This document shows positions 1 to 10,375 of a stretch of DNA of 64,000 bases, in pieces (the stretch's first letter is position 1; each line of letters opens with the position of its first letter). The position numbers were made by a program, and so were the translations under genes. The stretch spans positions 5,056,001 to 5,120,000 of the forward strand of contig JAEMBT020000002.1 in assembly GCA_018873245.2 (NCBI GenBank), in the 5' to 3' direction. The stretch is from Archegozetes longisetosus (lineage: Eukaryota; Arthropoda; Arachnida; Sarcoptiformes; Trhypochthoniidae). The notes beneath the pieces are model-generated. The model did no database searches, was not told the DNA's origin, and saw nothing but the letters and a program-made list of their open reading frames with translations.

Positions 1-1740
1 ATTATCTAAAAATTATCTCTGAAAACAATGAATAGGCCAGAAACAGAAGTATTCCCTAAAATAGTTGTGCACTTTTACTAAATTTTATATCAAATTTAGT
101 TATAAACGTTACTATTTAGCACTCTCTGGAGTAGAACATCGAAGAATAAGACTATATGCGGCTATCAAAAGATAAGGTAATTCAATTAGTACCTGATTTA
201 GGGCCGAAAAGTGTTTTCCCGGAGAATTATCTTATCATACAGGCCATCGAAGAATGTGGTCAAGTTTTAGAGCAATTTATTTAAAGCGGTTCAATGAATC
301 CCGAAGAATATAAAACTGTATGCGTAGGGAAAAATCTCAAACAATTGATCGATAAATATCACAAACAGGAAAATATCTTATTTTGATTGGATTTTGATAC
401 TATTCACTATGAAAAAGATGGCCAACAATGAATGCGTAATAAAATTGAGATTTATTGCTAGTCTCGATAACGCTTCCAATTGTTTCCCAGCCCCGAACTT
501 ATGAAAAATTCTGATCAAATATAGATCTGAATATGGAATATGGTCCAAACCACCGGAAAATCCCCATGAATTCAAATTTGTAAGGCAGAAAATATCTTAA
601 AAGATTGCAAAAATCAGTGCAAAAGTTCTTATGTGTGACCTTTAAAAGAAACTCATACGGATTGGGGATAAATTAGCTTTAGAACCACTTTAAGAGCACA
701 AATAGATAAAAAATGAATATATTTTAATTCTCTAAAAATTTTATTAAAATATCTTTAGCAGTTTCAAAGTTATTGATCTTTCAAAACCAGTCCAATTACT
801 TTCCGGACACCCTTTAGTTTATCAATATAATTATAAAAATAAACCCTAATATCGAACTATAAATTTCACTATTAAAATTGACCTTTAATATATGATTCAT
901 ATTTCATTTATTGATATATAGATATATGTATGGAAATAGAAATCATGCACCAGAAGATGTTTTAACATATGATGCATTGGATTCAGTAACGACTTGTGTG
1001 GAGATGTATGGTTTTTCGGATTATTTCACAAAATCAATGTTTAGGTCTTAATTTACATTCAGACAAACTTTCATGATATGTTCCAATGAGGAAAATATGA
1101 TTAAATCGGCAAAGAAGTTGCCTCTAATTCCTATAGAAAAGCATTTCAACTAAGAGTAGTTTTGCACTTATGCGTCATATAAATGTGTTAACTGCATATT
1201 CAGTTATTTATGCAATACTAAGTTAGATGTGAGACAATTATTTATAAGCTTTTGAAATAAAACTTTTTTGTTTACGTTCATTATTTTATTTTTAAAATCT
1301 TAAAATATGTGATTTATTGAAAAATAAATTGAAAAATATCACTAATTGTGTTATAAATAGACAAACGCCTATAGTCTTAATAATGAATTGATGCAAAAGT
1401 CTAAAGAAAATGATAAGAAACGTACATCACATCCAATCTTATGGCAGAAAAACATGAGAAAAATATTAAGAAATTCAGTAAATTATTGAAAGTAAATGAT
1501 TTAAATGTATTTGAAAGTTGTGCTACTTTAAACGCGATTTTCTCATTTCTGCTCATAAGGCTATAAGTCGTTACTGCATACAACGCATCGTATAGTGTAG
1601 GCAATGAATCATCGACTTTGACAATACTATGATTATTGGATCAAGTTTTCGTAAAAATTTGAAAGATCAATATTAGGGTTTGTTTCACAATTAAATTAAT
1701 CAACTACTTTATCCTTCTCTAATTATCAGTTGTTTTGTAA
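1..1740. other. Intergenic DNA, no recognisable gene
   Basis: AT-rich sequence with only short, stop-interrupted reading frames. A plus-strand stretch from about 156 encodes 43 codons starting MRLSKDKVIQLV before a stop and is not recognised. A ~32-bp segment near 965-1000 recurs in inverted orientation near 1571-1602 (both include CAGTAACGACTT), so this is probably degraded repeat DNA. No RNA gene or promoter could be supported. Confidence 0.5.
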
Positions 1741-1829
1741 AATAATGAATAAAATTCCCAGTGTCTATTTTGACTCCTTTTGGAGCCAAAAGAACTATAT
1801 CTGACTCTTTTGATTTCATAATTACAAAA

Positions 1830-2222
1830 TTAGCTAAACATTTTAACACCGTATTTGACCACCTCGAACGCGAACAAAGCAACTTATGGCCAACTTCGTC
1901 CAACACCCGACAGGAGTGAGCAATCTTCACTAGATTCGAGATGTGGATTCTTCTCATCATTCTGATTTCAACAATACCTCACTTGACCACACATAACCCG
2001 AAACTGGTTTATAAAAATAGTGGTGGGTCATTGTGGATCTCCTAGCTCTACTTGGAAGATGGAGCGTTTAAGAAAATTCAACTCAAATGATGAGTAAAAT
2101 TCATAATTTACTTCTGGTGAAAATTGCTCACTTCTGTAGGGTGTCGGACAGAGTTGGTCATAAGTGGCCATGTTCGCGTCGGAGGGGGTCAAATATAGTG
2201 TTAAAATGTTTAGCTCGATGTA
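1830..2222. repeat. Long imperfect palindrome (arms ~135 bp)
   Basis: The arm at 1830-1965 is an imperfect reverse complement of 2085-2222, separated by about 120 bp. Short reading frames on the two arms translate to similar peptides (VKIAHSCRVLDEVGHK and VKIAHFCRVSDRVGHK), which reflects shared sequence rather than evidence of a gene. The structure would fold into a long hairpin and belongs to the surrounding TIR element. Confidence 0.6.
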
Positions 2223-2460
2223 CTGAATACAACGATGTATCATACTTGTGGGTCGATGGTCAGGAATCCCTATAGGCCCAGACATTCCCTTTCACTCGAA
2301 CTTTTCTAAGATAACTGTATTCTATTCCATATCTGAAAACTATAATTTTAATAATTTTATTTCAATTCAAACTTTATAATTCTGAACTTATGGCCAAGAA
2401 AATATTTTATTACATCAACATTTAAATTTTGATATTTCGGTTTTCAAAAGATTATTGACT

Positions 2461-3872
2461 ATATTACAGTGTTTTTCGATTCCTTTTAACGGAACCGCAA
2501 ATAACTTTAACAGCTCGACCGTTGCCCGCAAATAATTTTAATGTTTCGTCAAAACAAAATATTAGTAAAGTTTTTAATATAAAACTATTTGATGTTTACA
2601 GAATTTGAAAATCTAACAAGATTATGAAAACAAATTAAGTCTGAATCAGTAAATGAATGAATTATTTAACTATAAATCTCGTCTTTGATAAGTCATTTCG
2701 GTAAATAAATCACCATATGTCTGATCCAATTGGTACAGTTTTGAGTCGTAATATTATCGGAAGTGTTGTGAACCGTTTCATACAATTTGTCCTCATTTTG
2801 TGGTTCAATTTTTTCGGATATTATTCTTCCATTCGCTAAACAACTCTTCGATTGTGTTAAGTAATGGAGAATAAGGGGTTAGAAAGACCGGATGGTGTCC
2901 ATGGGCTCCAATGGGCTAATGACCTCTTAGGTCTTATGCAACCGAATATTGTCCATAATCGGGTGCGCACCCAATATGCCATTTTCAATGAAGTGGTGGA
3001 ACAGTTGCGCCATAAAAGCTGCGTAATCTTCAGAATTGTAAGTGTTGTCCTGGAAAAAGCAGAGTTTTGATTCATTACTGCAGCGATTGAATAGTTTCGG
3101 CTCGGGATTTGTTCGATCCTTTTGTGCTCTTTAACCCCTTAACAGAGGCCATAATTTGATCTCGAAGTGATGGTGACTCCGAATTCGTCCAGGAAATACA
3201 TTTTCTCCCTTTCGATCATTATTTCGGTGCATTTAGCCGCATAATCATATCGTCTATTAATGACTTTGGGAGTGTTTCCGGACTCCGGAACAAACGACAC
3301 GCGTTTAAAAGAGAAATGAAACGTTCAGAGAGTTCTATCAACAGTCGATGTTGATAGTCGTTTGACGTCGGGAAAGGCAGCCAAACACTTGTTCTTCAAC
3401 TGGCCTAAAGTCAATGTGCTGTCGTCGTCAATCCACGGACAGAACTGTTCCTTTTGTTGGTCATTTAAAAGCTGCTTTCTGTGACCATTCGACCGCTAAG
3501 TCTTAACTCCGGTCATACGGAAAGTTCGGTTAATACTGCGAACAGTCGCAGGCTTTACGCCAAACATTATGCCGACTTCTACTGAATCTAAACCACTGTT
3601 CAACTTATCGATAATCAATCCTGGTATTTTATTACTTATTCTTTGATTAGTTCTCTTTTGACTCTAATGTATGTTCATATTAATCTCTTCCATAATTTAA
3701 TGGTTTAAAATATTCTTACAATAGAATAAATGTTTGCAATCGATGCGTTACTTAAAAGCAATTCATTGCGTCATTTTGTTTTAACGAAACGTTAAAGTTA
3801 TTTGTGGGCGACGGTCGAGCTGTTAAAGTTATTTGCCGTTCCGTTAAAAGCAATAGAGAAACGCTGTAATAT
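2461..3872 (-). mobile_element. Tc1/IS630-like transposon, decayed
   Basis: Inverted repeats of about 100 bp bound the element; both ends read inward as TTACAG, then CTTTTAACGGAAC and AACAGCTCGACCGT. TA-type flanks are compatible with Tc1/mariner insertion. Between them the minus strand encodes a transposase broken by several stops and frameshifts. Recognisable blocks, in order, are an HTH region (SVEVGIMFGVKPATVRSINR), a first catalytic Asp region (VYFLDEFGVT), a second Asp region (IMDNIRLHKT) and a C-terminal Glu region (LNTIEELFSEWKNN). All are in the order expected of an IS630-Tc1 DDE transposase. The copy cannot encode a working enzyme. Confidence 0.75.
2690..3660 (-). pseudogene. Tc1/IS630-type transposase pseudogene
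   Basis: This is the coding remnant inside the 2461-3872 element. Conserved blocks appear in different frames with at least three in-frame stops: after the HTH block, after VDRTL, and within the SNYG block. The D, D and E catalytic regions can all be located, so the identification is secure, while the boundaries of the original ORF are approximate. Confidence 0.7.
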
Positions 3873-4000
3873 GTTTTTTCATTTTTTTATTAAAATACCT
3901 TCTGTTTACAATTAGAGAATTTTTTATCATTAATAATTATGGAATCAAAAGAGCCAAATATAGTTCTTTTGGCTCCAAAAGGAGTCAAACGAGAACTGGC

Positions 4001-4342
4001 CAATAAAATTCTAATTTTATTTCTCTTGAAATTATTCTAACCACTGAGATGTTTGTGTTATGTCTTCGTGGCTTATTACCAATATGGATTTACTCATGAA
4101 GTTTCGATGTGGATAAAACAAATTAAATGCAATTTATTACAAATTAGTTGATTTTGTGCATAAAATTGAGTTCAACATACTATGACTTACATTCATCCCA
4201 ATCATTTATGACAATCATAGCTATTTTATTATTAAAATAACTCAGAGAATAAACAAATCTTTATTTATTAAAAAACATAAAATAAAACAGAATTAAAATT
4301 TGATTGAAGATCAAAATTCCTAGTCGTTTTCTTTATAGTATG
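4001..4342. repeat. Duplicated 3'-flank segment (copy 1)
   Basis: About 340 bp here align along nearly their whole length, with scattered substitutions and small indels, to 12656-12990 in the same orientation. Shared blocks include AATAAAATTCTAATTTTATT, AATTAGTTGATTTTGTG and TTTTCTTTATAGT. Homology stops on the right at the elongase stop codon. On the left it stops where the TIR element ends. The segment therefore holds the 3' region of the elongase and what was probably once the 3' flank of a desaturase copy. Confidence 0.75.
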
Positions 4343-5401
4343 TTACTCATCTTTATCTGCATAATATTTATTAGATTTGAGTTCATTATCATTGTTATCA
4401 ATATTATTAGTTGTGTTGTTGTAAGACTTTCGATGGAAGTCATAAAACATAAAGAAAAAGAAGGGTGGCTGAGTCAACCCAAACCAAAACCAAAACTTCG
4501 GATATCCAGTTTGCAAGAAGATCATAATAATTCCATAGATCATACCAACGACGAATTGTCCTAATTGCATTTGAGTTATATACTTTTTCCACCAAAGATA
4601 TTTGCGAACTTGTGGCCCGAGTGCTGACAATGCGTAATAGGAATACATAACTGTATGGATAAACGAATTTATCAATGCGAACAGAGCTGTGGCTGGCATT
4701 ACAGCGTTGTGCTTAAGGCATAGCCATCCGAAAACTCTGCGAAAAGATATTCTTCTCAAACAAACATCAAAATTGAAAAAAATTTCCTAGTCATAATATC
4801 TTAGTAATTTAATAATTAAACTTTAGGAAAGCAGCTTCTCTTATAAGTGATTAGAGACTTTTATTATATGAGAGACAATATTTTTGTAAAATATAAAAAA
4901 AACGATAATTTCTTACGGGACACAAGTGTGATGATAGAGATGTAAAAATGTAATATGAGAATTCTTCTTTCTCAATACAAAGAACACAGTGTCCAACAGA
5001 TCCAAAAATTTCGTCATCCAGTATCACCAGGCTATACTCAGTTCCCTCAAGGCTTTTGCCGATATGTTGTTTTGGTCAGGATATTTAAAATCTATAAATC
5101 TTTTTCCGTGCTCACAATGAATAACGACATAAAAGAAGAAAAATGCATTAATTAAGACCATCGTCATGTTATAAACTAACATAAGGCCTTTCAGTTGCAT
5201 CGGTTACCGATTCTTCATCAGTTTAGGACCAAATGATTTGGCGAAAAATACATACGAACACATTATCAAACCAAAAGTCAACGGAGATATGTCCACGAGA
5301 AAGAAATCTTTAGTGCGTGGGTCCTGACAATCGATCCAATATTGATGAAGAATATAAATAAGATTTGATGAAACACTTTGTATGCTTTGCGCGTAAGACA
5401 T
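4343..5401 (-). CDS. ELOVL-type very-long-chain fatty acid elongase, with an in-frame stop
   Basis: This is a condensing enzyme (3-ketoacyl-CoA synthase) of endoplasmic-reticulum fatty acid elongation. Exon 1 is 5401-4917 and exon 2 is 4736-4343. The intron is GTAAG...GCAG and its phase is consistent (CC|A, proline). The start MSYAQSIQ gives the usual short N-terminus before [10 protein letters not shown]. Diagnostic blocks are [16 protein letters not shown] (131-146), the histidine box HLYHH (154-158) and [17 protein letters not shown] in exon 2. Length would be 292 residues, normal for the family. Codon 66, where relatives have lysine (KNR-K-P), is TAA at 5206-5204 with the frame open on both sides. 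Either this copy is a very young pseudogene or the base is a sequencing error. The gene is divergent to the desaturase at 10376. Confidence 0.85.
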
Positions 5402-5678
5402 CTTCAAATTTGAAACTCTTTTCCAAACAGTAGACAACTTTTGATTATCAATGATATAAACTTCAGTCGATTTGAACAAATGTCTAAACAATTATTTCGA
5501 GAATAAGTAAATATTTGTTAAAGTTTTGGTAACGTTAAGTTTCATTTAAGGGATTTTTAAGTGGTTATAGTTTTCATCATAGTTCTCAATGTACAGTGAA
5601 AAACGTTTCTACGAGCACGAAATATTCTTTTCACTGATCACAAAACGAAATGAAATCGTAAACCCAATATCGGAGCAC

Positions 5679-5689
5679 TTTATAAAAGT
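5679..5689 (-). promoter_or_regulatory. Possible TATA box of the elongase
   Basis: On the minus strand the motif TTTTATAAAG lies about 280 bp upstream of the elongase ATG. A TCAGT-type initiator match follows at about 5636. This is motif matching only. The 5' UTR could contain an unseen intron. Confidence 0.35.
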
Positions 5690-6004
5690 CAAGATTGATT
5701 CTGAGTGAGAAAAGACTTGTGTTGTTTTGCACTTTTTTAAGTAAAGGAGGAGAAGCTTTTATAATTAAATGTATAATTACGATCGAATGTAAAAGTAAAT
5801 CTTAATTATATTTTATGTAAGAGCTTACTGTTACCTTACAAGTATATTTTACTTAATACAACTAATGTACTGCTGAAAGTCTTATTATAAGGAAAATTTT
5901 AAATGAAACTTGTATTAATATATTATTAAGTTATAATTGCTCTGTTGGAGGAACAAACCAGTCAAATGAATAATATACTATTTTCATAATTAGTCTTTTG
6001 TACA
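5690..6004. other. Upstream intergenic DNA
   Basis: AT-rich sequence upstream of the elongase. No ORF, RNA gene or repeat could be supported. Confidence 0.4.
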
Positions 6005-6190
6005 TTAGGTCCTGTACTTTTCTGGTTTAACCCGATTAAACCCTCTGAAAGAAAAATTTTGAAATTGGGTTCAACTTGAAAAAAACCCGAATCAGATACA
6101 TGTTTTACATCTAACATTTTAAACTTTAAGTTACACATTGCAAGTCATGCGCTTTAAATTATAATATCAGTTTTGCATATAATAGCTCAT
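6004..6190 (+). repeat. Inverted dispersed repeat, copy 1
   Basis: Contains CTGGTTTAACCCGAT followed by a TTTTGAA...GGGTT segment, then CACATTGCAAGTCATGC and ATATCAGTTTTGCATA. The same ordered blocks occur in reverse complement at 9745-9932. A weaker third piece (ATCCTGTACTTTTAGG) lies at 9041. The two good copies sit upstream of the divergent elongase and desaturase. Confidence 0.6.
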
Positions 6191-6931
6191 ATAAAAACAA
6201 ATAATCTCTTATGATTACGTAATGAAAACCTGAATATGTACTTCGATCAAGTATTTCAATAAGAACATAGAGGAATATGATAATTAGTGCATGTGCATTT
6301 TTCCAATTGATTCACTCGAAATTTAAAATCAGCTTTTAGTTTAAACACGAAGAACTTCGAATTAAGTCAACTTCATTAAACCCAAATAAATTGCCTATAT
6401 TGGCGTGAAATTTAGCCTGAAAACTAGAGAGAACAGTCGTTGACAAAACTGAGTACTTGTGTTTTTGATTATTTTCAACACCTAAGCATCAACGAATTTT
6501 GATAAATTTTTTTGGTTAGTATCTATAGTACCAAACAACTTTCAGTGAAAACCATATTATTTTGCTCCATTAGGGCTGTCCATAGATAACTTTATTTCAC
6601 ACAAAAGTAACCGATGGAAAATTTTGAATTCTGATGACTGGAATCAAAACTACTCAAAAAATGATTGAATACGTCTATTTTTGTTTTGATGACAATTTTT
6701 CGATTTCAGATCTATAGTGCACCAAACTTGAAAATCACAAATTTTCAGTTGAGCATAGCTTTACAATTAAGGGTCTAAATAACATCATACAATGAGTCAT
6801 TTTATAATTCTTTAAAATTAAATTAAACAGAATATCAATTCAATAAAACATATTTCAACTAATTCATTTAAAATGGATTTTCTGAGAAAAATGGTCAAAT
6901 TACCAAAATTTATTTAAGCTATATTTCTTCA

Positions 6932-7038
6932 GGTATTACGAAACGGAGATGAAGGCAAAGAACATCATACCTTATCTAAGATGATGGGATACAGTCTCTC
7001 ATATGTTTACAAAGTCGTAAGGAAATTAAAACATTTGG
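6932..7038 (+). pseudogene. Possible HTH exon fragment (transposase-like)
   Basis: After a TTCTTCAG acceptor-like site the plus strand reads VLRNGDEGKEHHTLSKMMGY and then a helix-turn-helix-like segment (SLSYVYKVVRKLKH) before a stop. Similar segments occur in transposase N-termini, but the family cannot be fixed. It may be a decayed exon of a mobile element abutting the Rac-like pseudogene. Confidence 0.3.
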
Positions 7039-7064
7039 AACAGCTCGTAATTGAATAATAAGTG

Positions 7065-7896
7065 GTCAAATATTCTGCACAACGAACCGAACTCTTTAGA
7101 AAATGTTAGATCAAAGGTATGTTCGTTTCATTCAATAAAATTCATTTTAATTTTGATAATTATTTCAATTTTTGGTAGTATCCAGAAGTCAATCATCACT
7201 GTCCACAAACACCGATCATTCTTAATGGCGCTAAACTAGACCTGAGGGATGACTCGAAAACGGATCTGGTTCAAAATGTCGACAATTAAAATACCGACAG
7301 ATCGTAATACCAACACGTTCACAATACCGACATGGTCATAGTGCTAACAGTTTGTAATACTGACAACTTATAAAATTAATAATTTATAAAAATTACTATA
7401 AATAATAATTTACAACCATTTTTGATAATATACACTATGTATTGACATCTTTGAACTCTTTGGTTTGTGAATAATTTAAATATATGAATACCAATATTAT
7501 GTATTGCACGGTTTTAGGCCTTCAATAGTTCATAGTAGTGAATATGAAAAGATATGAATAATGAGTGCATCAAATTATCAATATTATGCATTTTCAGCAT
7601 TTTGACCTTTCAGTATTATGAACATGTCGGTATTTTGAACTGTCGGTATTATGACCTGTCGGCATTTTGATCGGATCCCCTCGAAAACTATCGAGAGGTT
7701 GAAGGACAAAAAACTGTCTCCGATATCATACACACAGGGCTTAGCGATGGCTAAAGAGATCGGAGCTACGAGATATCAGGAATGCTCGGCTTTAACACAA
7801 AAAGGCCTAAAAAATGTATTCGATAAAGCCATCAGAACTGTTCTCTATCCGAAGCCTAAACCTAAACACAAATGCACTTTACTTCAACTTTTAGTT
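7065..7896 (+). pseudogene. Rac-type small GTPase pseudogene, interrupted by an inserted element
   Basis: Three parts match the C-terminal half of a Rho/Rac GTPase. The first is NSLENVRSK, followed by an intron-like GTATG...GGTAG segment. The second is [15 protein letters not shown]...[10 protein letters not shown]. After an insertion at 7262-7679 the third resumes in frame: [20 protein letters not shown] and [20 protein letters not shown]. The tail [11 protein letters not shown] resembles the polybasic CAAX tail, but the expected stop is CAA, so the frame runs on for QLLV. The N-terminal half (P-loop and switch regions) is absent and the Trp of the usual KWYPEV is missing. An intron-like segment argues for a gene-copy rather than a retrocopy. 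It cannot encode a working GTPase. Confidence 0.75.
7262..7679. mobile_element. MITE-like element inserted in the Rac-like exon (9-bp TSD)
   Basis: CTCGAAAAC is duplicated at 7253-7261 and 7680-7688. Removing the element and one duplicate restores the GTPase frame (DSK-T-IERL). The ends are imperfect inverted repeats: GGATCTGGTTCAAAATGTCG on the left and GGGATCCGATCAAAATGCCG read from the right. Both subterminal regions consist of degenerate ~13-bp units built on AATACCGACA and its complement. There is no ORF. A 9-bp duplication is typical of Mutator-like elements, but the superfamily is inferred only. Confidence 0.8.
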
Positions 7897-7975
7897 TAAC
7901 TATCCCTTTAATCAATCTAAATATGAAATCAGTTGCATCACCATTATTAATACCTAATTTTTTCACTCAAATAAA

Positions 7976-8626
7976 TCTAACCTCGTTTTGTGCATTAATT
8001 TAATACAGTAATATTAGGGTTTCCGTAAAAGAATGTCTTTTCTAGTGTTATATATGAGATGATTTAATTTTTTTTAAATCGAATTCAATTATAAATCCAT
8101 AGTTCTGTTATCTGTCTTTAATAATTCAAAAATAAAATATTGTTATCCATTTCCGAACAAATGTCAGACCCGATCGCCGAAGAGATACACATACGCCACT
8201 GTATATTGTATGAGTTCTGGAGAGGATGTAAGGCCACGGAGGCCACTAAAAACATTTGTGAAGTTTATGGCAGTGTGTTGGATGTCCGGAATGTCAGTGG
8301 TGGTTCAAACGGTTCCTGTCTGGCGATTTCGACCTGTCTCACAGCCATAATTCGGGAAGATAGACTGAGCTGGACAACAACCTCCTGAAGGCAGAGGTCG
8401 AATCGGACTCCCGCTAAACACTCGAAGAATTTGCCAGAGAGCTCAACTCTTCAATTAGTACCTCCACAGACACTTTTACAGAAAATTGCAAAAAAAATTT
8501 TTTGTAACCTCAATAAAAAACGACACTCATTTCGGGAAACCCAATACCCGACATAGTGAAAGTGAGTACTAATGATTGGCATTTACTACAATGAGATTTC
8601 ACTATAAACAAGTTCACTATATCAAG
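7976..8626 (+). repeat. Dispersed repeat split by the mariner copy
   Basis: The left part ends TTTAATACAGTAA and the right part carries GTACTAATGATT...TTTCACTATAAACAAG. The same segments occur contiguously, reverse complemented, at about 14122-14252. ACAGTAATAC-type ends with CACTATAAAC motifs resemble Tc/pogo-type termini, but no transposase is attached. Confidence 0.6.
8014..8544 (+). mobile_element. Mariner-like element, truncated
   Basis: TA dinucleotides flank inverted ends (TTAGGGTTTCCG on the left, TTGGGTTTCCCG read from the right). The plus strand encodes decayed mariner transposase N-terminal blocks: a helix-turn-helix region containing KNICEVYGSVLDV, then in another frame CQWWFKRFLSGDFDLS, then a WTTTS/ELDNNLL and LEEFARELNSS region. 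The catalytic domain is missing. The sequence on either side joins into one repeat that exists uninterrupted (minus orientation) at 14.12-14.25 kb, confirming the boundaries. Confidence 0.75.
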
Positions 8627-8649
8627 GTATAACTATGACTTAAATATTG

Positions 8650-9740
8650 ATCAAAGTGAAAAATACATCTAAAGGTTTTAATCTTATCATAAAATTCAGA
8701 AAATTGGTTACGACTCAGTTATAAAGATGTTTGTTTTGGTGAATATCGTTAAATAAATATTCCAAGAGTTTTATCATAAAAGCTTCAATTTTTCAAAATT
8801 CAATTCATGTAACTTCACAACTGTTATAGAAATTAAACACATTCTGATTATTTCACATAATAATTATTTCATAAAATGACTTAAGTGTTCAATAATACAG
8901 AAGAGAATATGAAACTAAAGCGGGAATTGAACGGTTATGTTGAAAATTCATATGAAAAGCATGCGATTTATTTATTTGTCATTCATTAATGAATTACTGA
9001 CTATGTTCCACGTTATAATCTATTTAATGCTTTAGTATAGATCCTGTACTTTTAGGATTTAATTTTGAAGCCAATTCGGGCTGGTCCAATTAGGTATGAC
9101 AAGTTTCAATAAATTCGCAGATTATCGGATTTAAACCGAAAATTGATTTTCAATTTGATGTGAATAAATTCGAAATACTGACGAAATGTTATTCTTATTT
9201 TCCATTCTTAACGGAATATACACGATATTGAAAATATAATTCATTATTTGAGCGCAAAAAGTGATTCAAATGTTAACTTAAAACTTGTGTTAATGAGTAG
9301 GCTTTCGGAATTGGAGGCAGTAGAGACACCCAAACTGAAAAATCTCATAACGGCTTCTTCCAAGTTTACTATGAATTCTTATAAGAAATAAGTTCGTAAA
9401 CCTATGCAAATATTTAAAGAATACAAGTAAACAATACAAACATGAGTGTAATATTTGAGTCAGAATAATTTGAACGCAGATTTTTAGTGGCAGATCAAAG
9501 TTTTTAACACACTTTATGTGAAAACGGTTAACGAGTAGTAAAGCAAATTTATAGTTCACTTCTTAACATTCAAATAATGTTTTTATTTGAAAATCAAATT
9601 TTCATTTGAAATCAAATTTATTCTGACTTAGCCATATATAATTAAGAGAAAAACTGAAAAATAATAGTAATAGTATTGAAAGAGAATTCTCTCTGAATGT
9701 CTCTTATTCCGAAATATGTCGTGCTATGCCTTACAGAGTT
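8650..9740. other. Intergenic DNA
   Basis: AT-rich and without a credible gene. A short relic of the 6.0/9.8-kb repeat lies near 9041-9100. Confidence 0.4.
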
Positions 9741-9744
9741 TTGA

Positions 9745-9932
9745 ATTGTTTTATGCAAAACTGATAGTATTTTGTGCATCACTTGCAATATGTGATTTAA
9801 AGTTGAAAAAGTTCGATGTATTACGTATATTGGATTTGGGCTTTTCCTGGTTAAACCCGAATTCAAAATTTTCGTTTCATAAGGTTTGATCGGGTTAAAC
9901 CAGAAAATTACACGGCCTGTAGTAAAGTAAGT
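9745..9932 (-). repeat. Inverted dispersed repeat, copy 2
   Basis: Reverse-complement counterpart of 6004-6190, about 450 bp upstream of the desaturase start. Shared blocks are TCTGGTTTAACCCGAT, AAAATTTTGAA, ATTGCAAGTGATGC and ATCAGTTTTGCATA. Confidence 0.6.
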
Positions 9933-10375
9933 AACCCATGTTAAACTTTTTCTTTCGCTCAACTTATAAACCGATGTGATTATGTTTTTCAACTTTAAAG
10001 TTGATAATCGCTAAGAAAACATCGAACATAACTAATCTTGTCTCAAGTTATAAGTAAGTCTTGTTTAAACATTGCTTTAATTCAACAACTTTCCCATTTA
10101 TTAATATAAGAAATTAATTAGAATATCATGTTTACTGATTTTGATTTCATATTTAATATCTACTTATTTATATTAAAAAACTTATTCAGATGTCATCCTA
10201 TTATAAATAATATTGTAAATTATTAGTAGACTTTATCAAATATAGCAAAAATTTGTGTCCTTTACAGGACACATTCGATGATAAACGATTAAAATCTAAC
10301 AAAAAGCGTTATATTATATTTTTCTACTCTTACCAATACTTCTCATTTAAAATTCTCAACTTTGATAGCTGATCA

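Larger units (their letters stand above)
1758..4000. mobile_element. Composite TIR element with a nested Tc1-like copy
   Basis: About 70 bp of inverted repeat bound this block. Both ends begin CCAGT and then share TTTGACTCCTTTTGGAGCC followed by AAAAGAACTATAT (left 1758-1826, right 3930-4000). The 10-mer AATAAAATTC flanks it at 1748-1757 and 4001-4010, which looks like a target-site duplication with a 2-bp irregularity on the right. Inside the left part a second inverted pair (1830-1965 and 2085-2222) forms a long palindrome, and a separate Tc1-type element sits at 2461-3872. The family is not identified. No intact ORF of its own is visible, so this copy looks non-autonomous. Confidence 0.6.

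Noticed and set aside
1709-2275. Similar 62-83-codon frames on opposite strands as a small gene pair
   Set aside because: They are the two arms of one palindrome; no start context, stop conservation or homology supports coding.
4304-4564. Plus-strand frame antisense to elongase exon 2
   Set aside because: Shadow of the elongase coding strand, which is supported by conserved motifs.
5188-5208. A 20-nt intron (GTAAC...AAAG) that would remove the elongase stop codon
   Set aside because: Far below the size of any metazoan spliceosomal intron, and its removal breaks the downstream PMQLKG frame.
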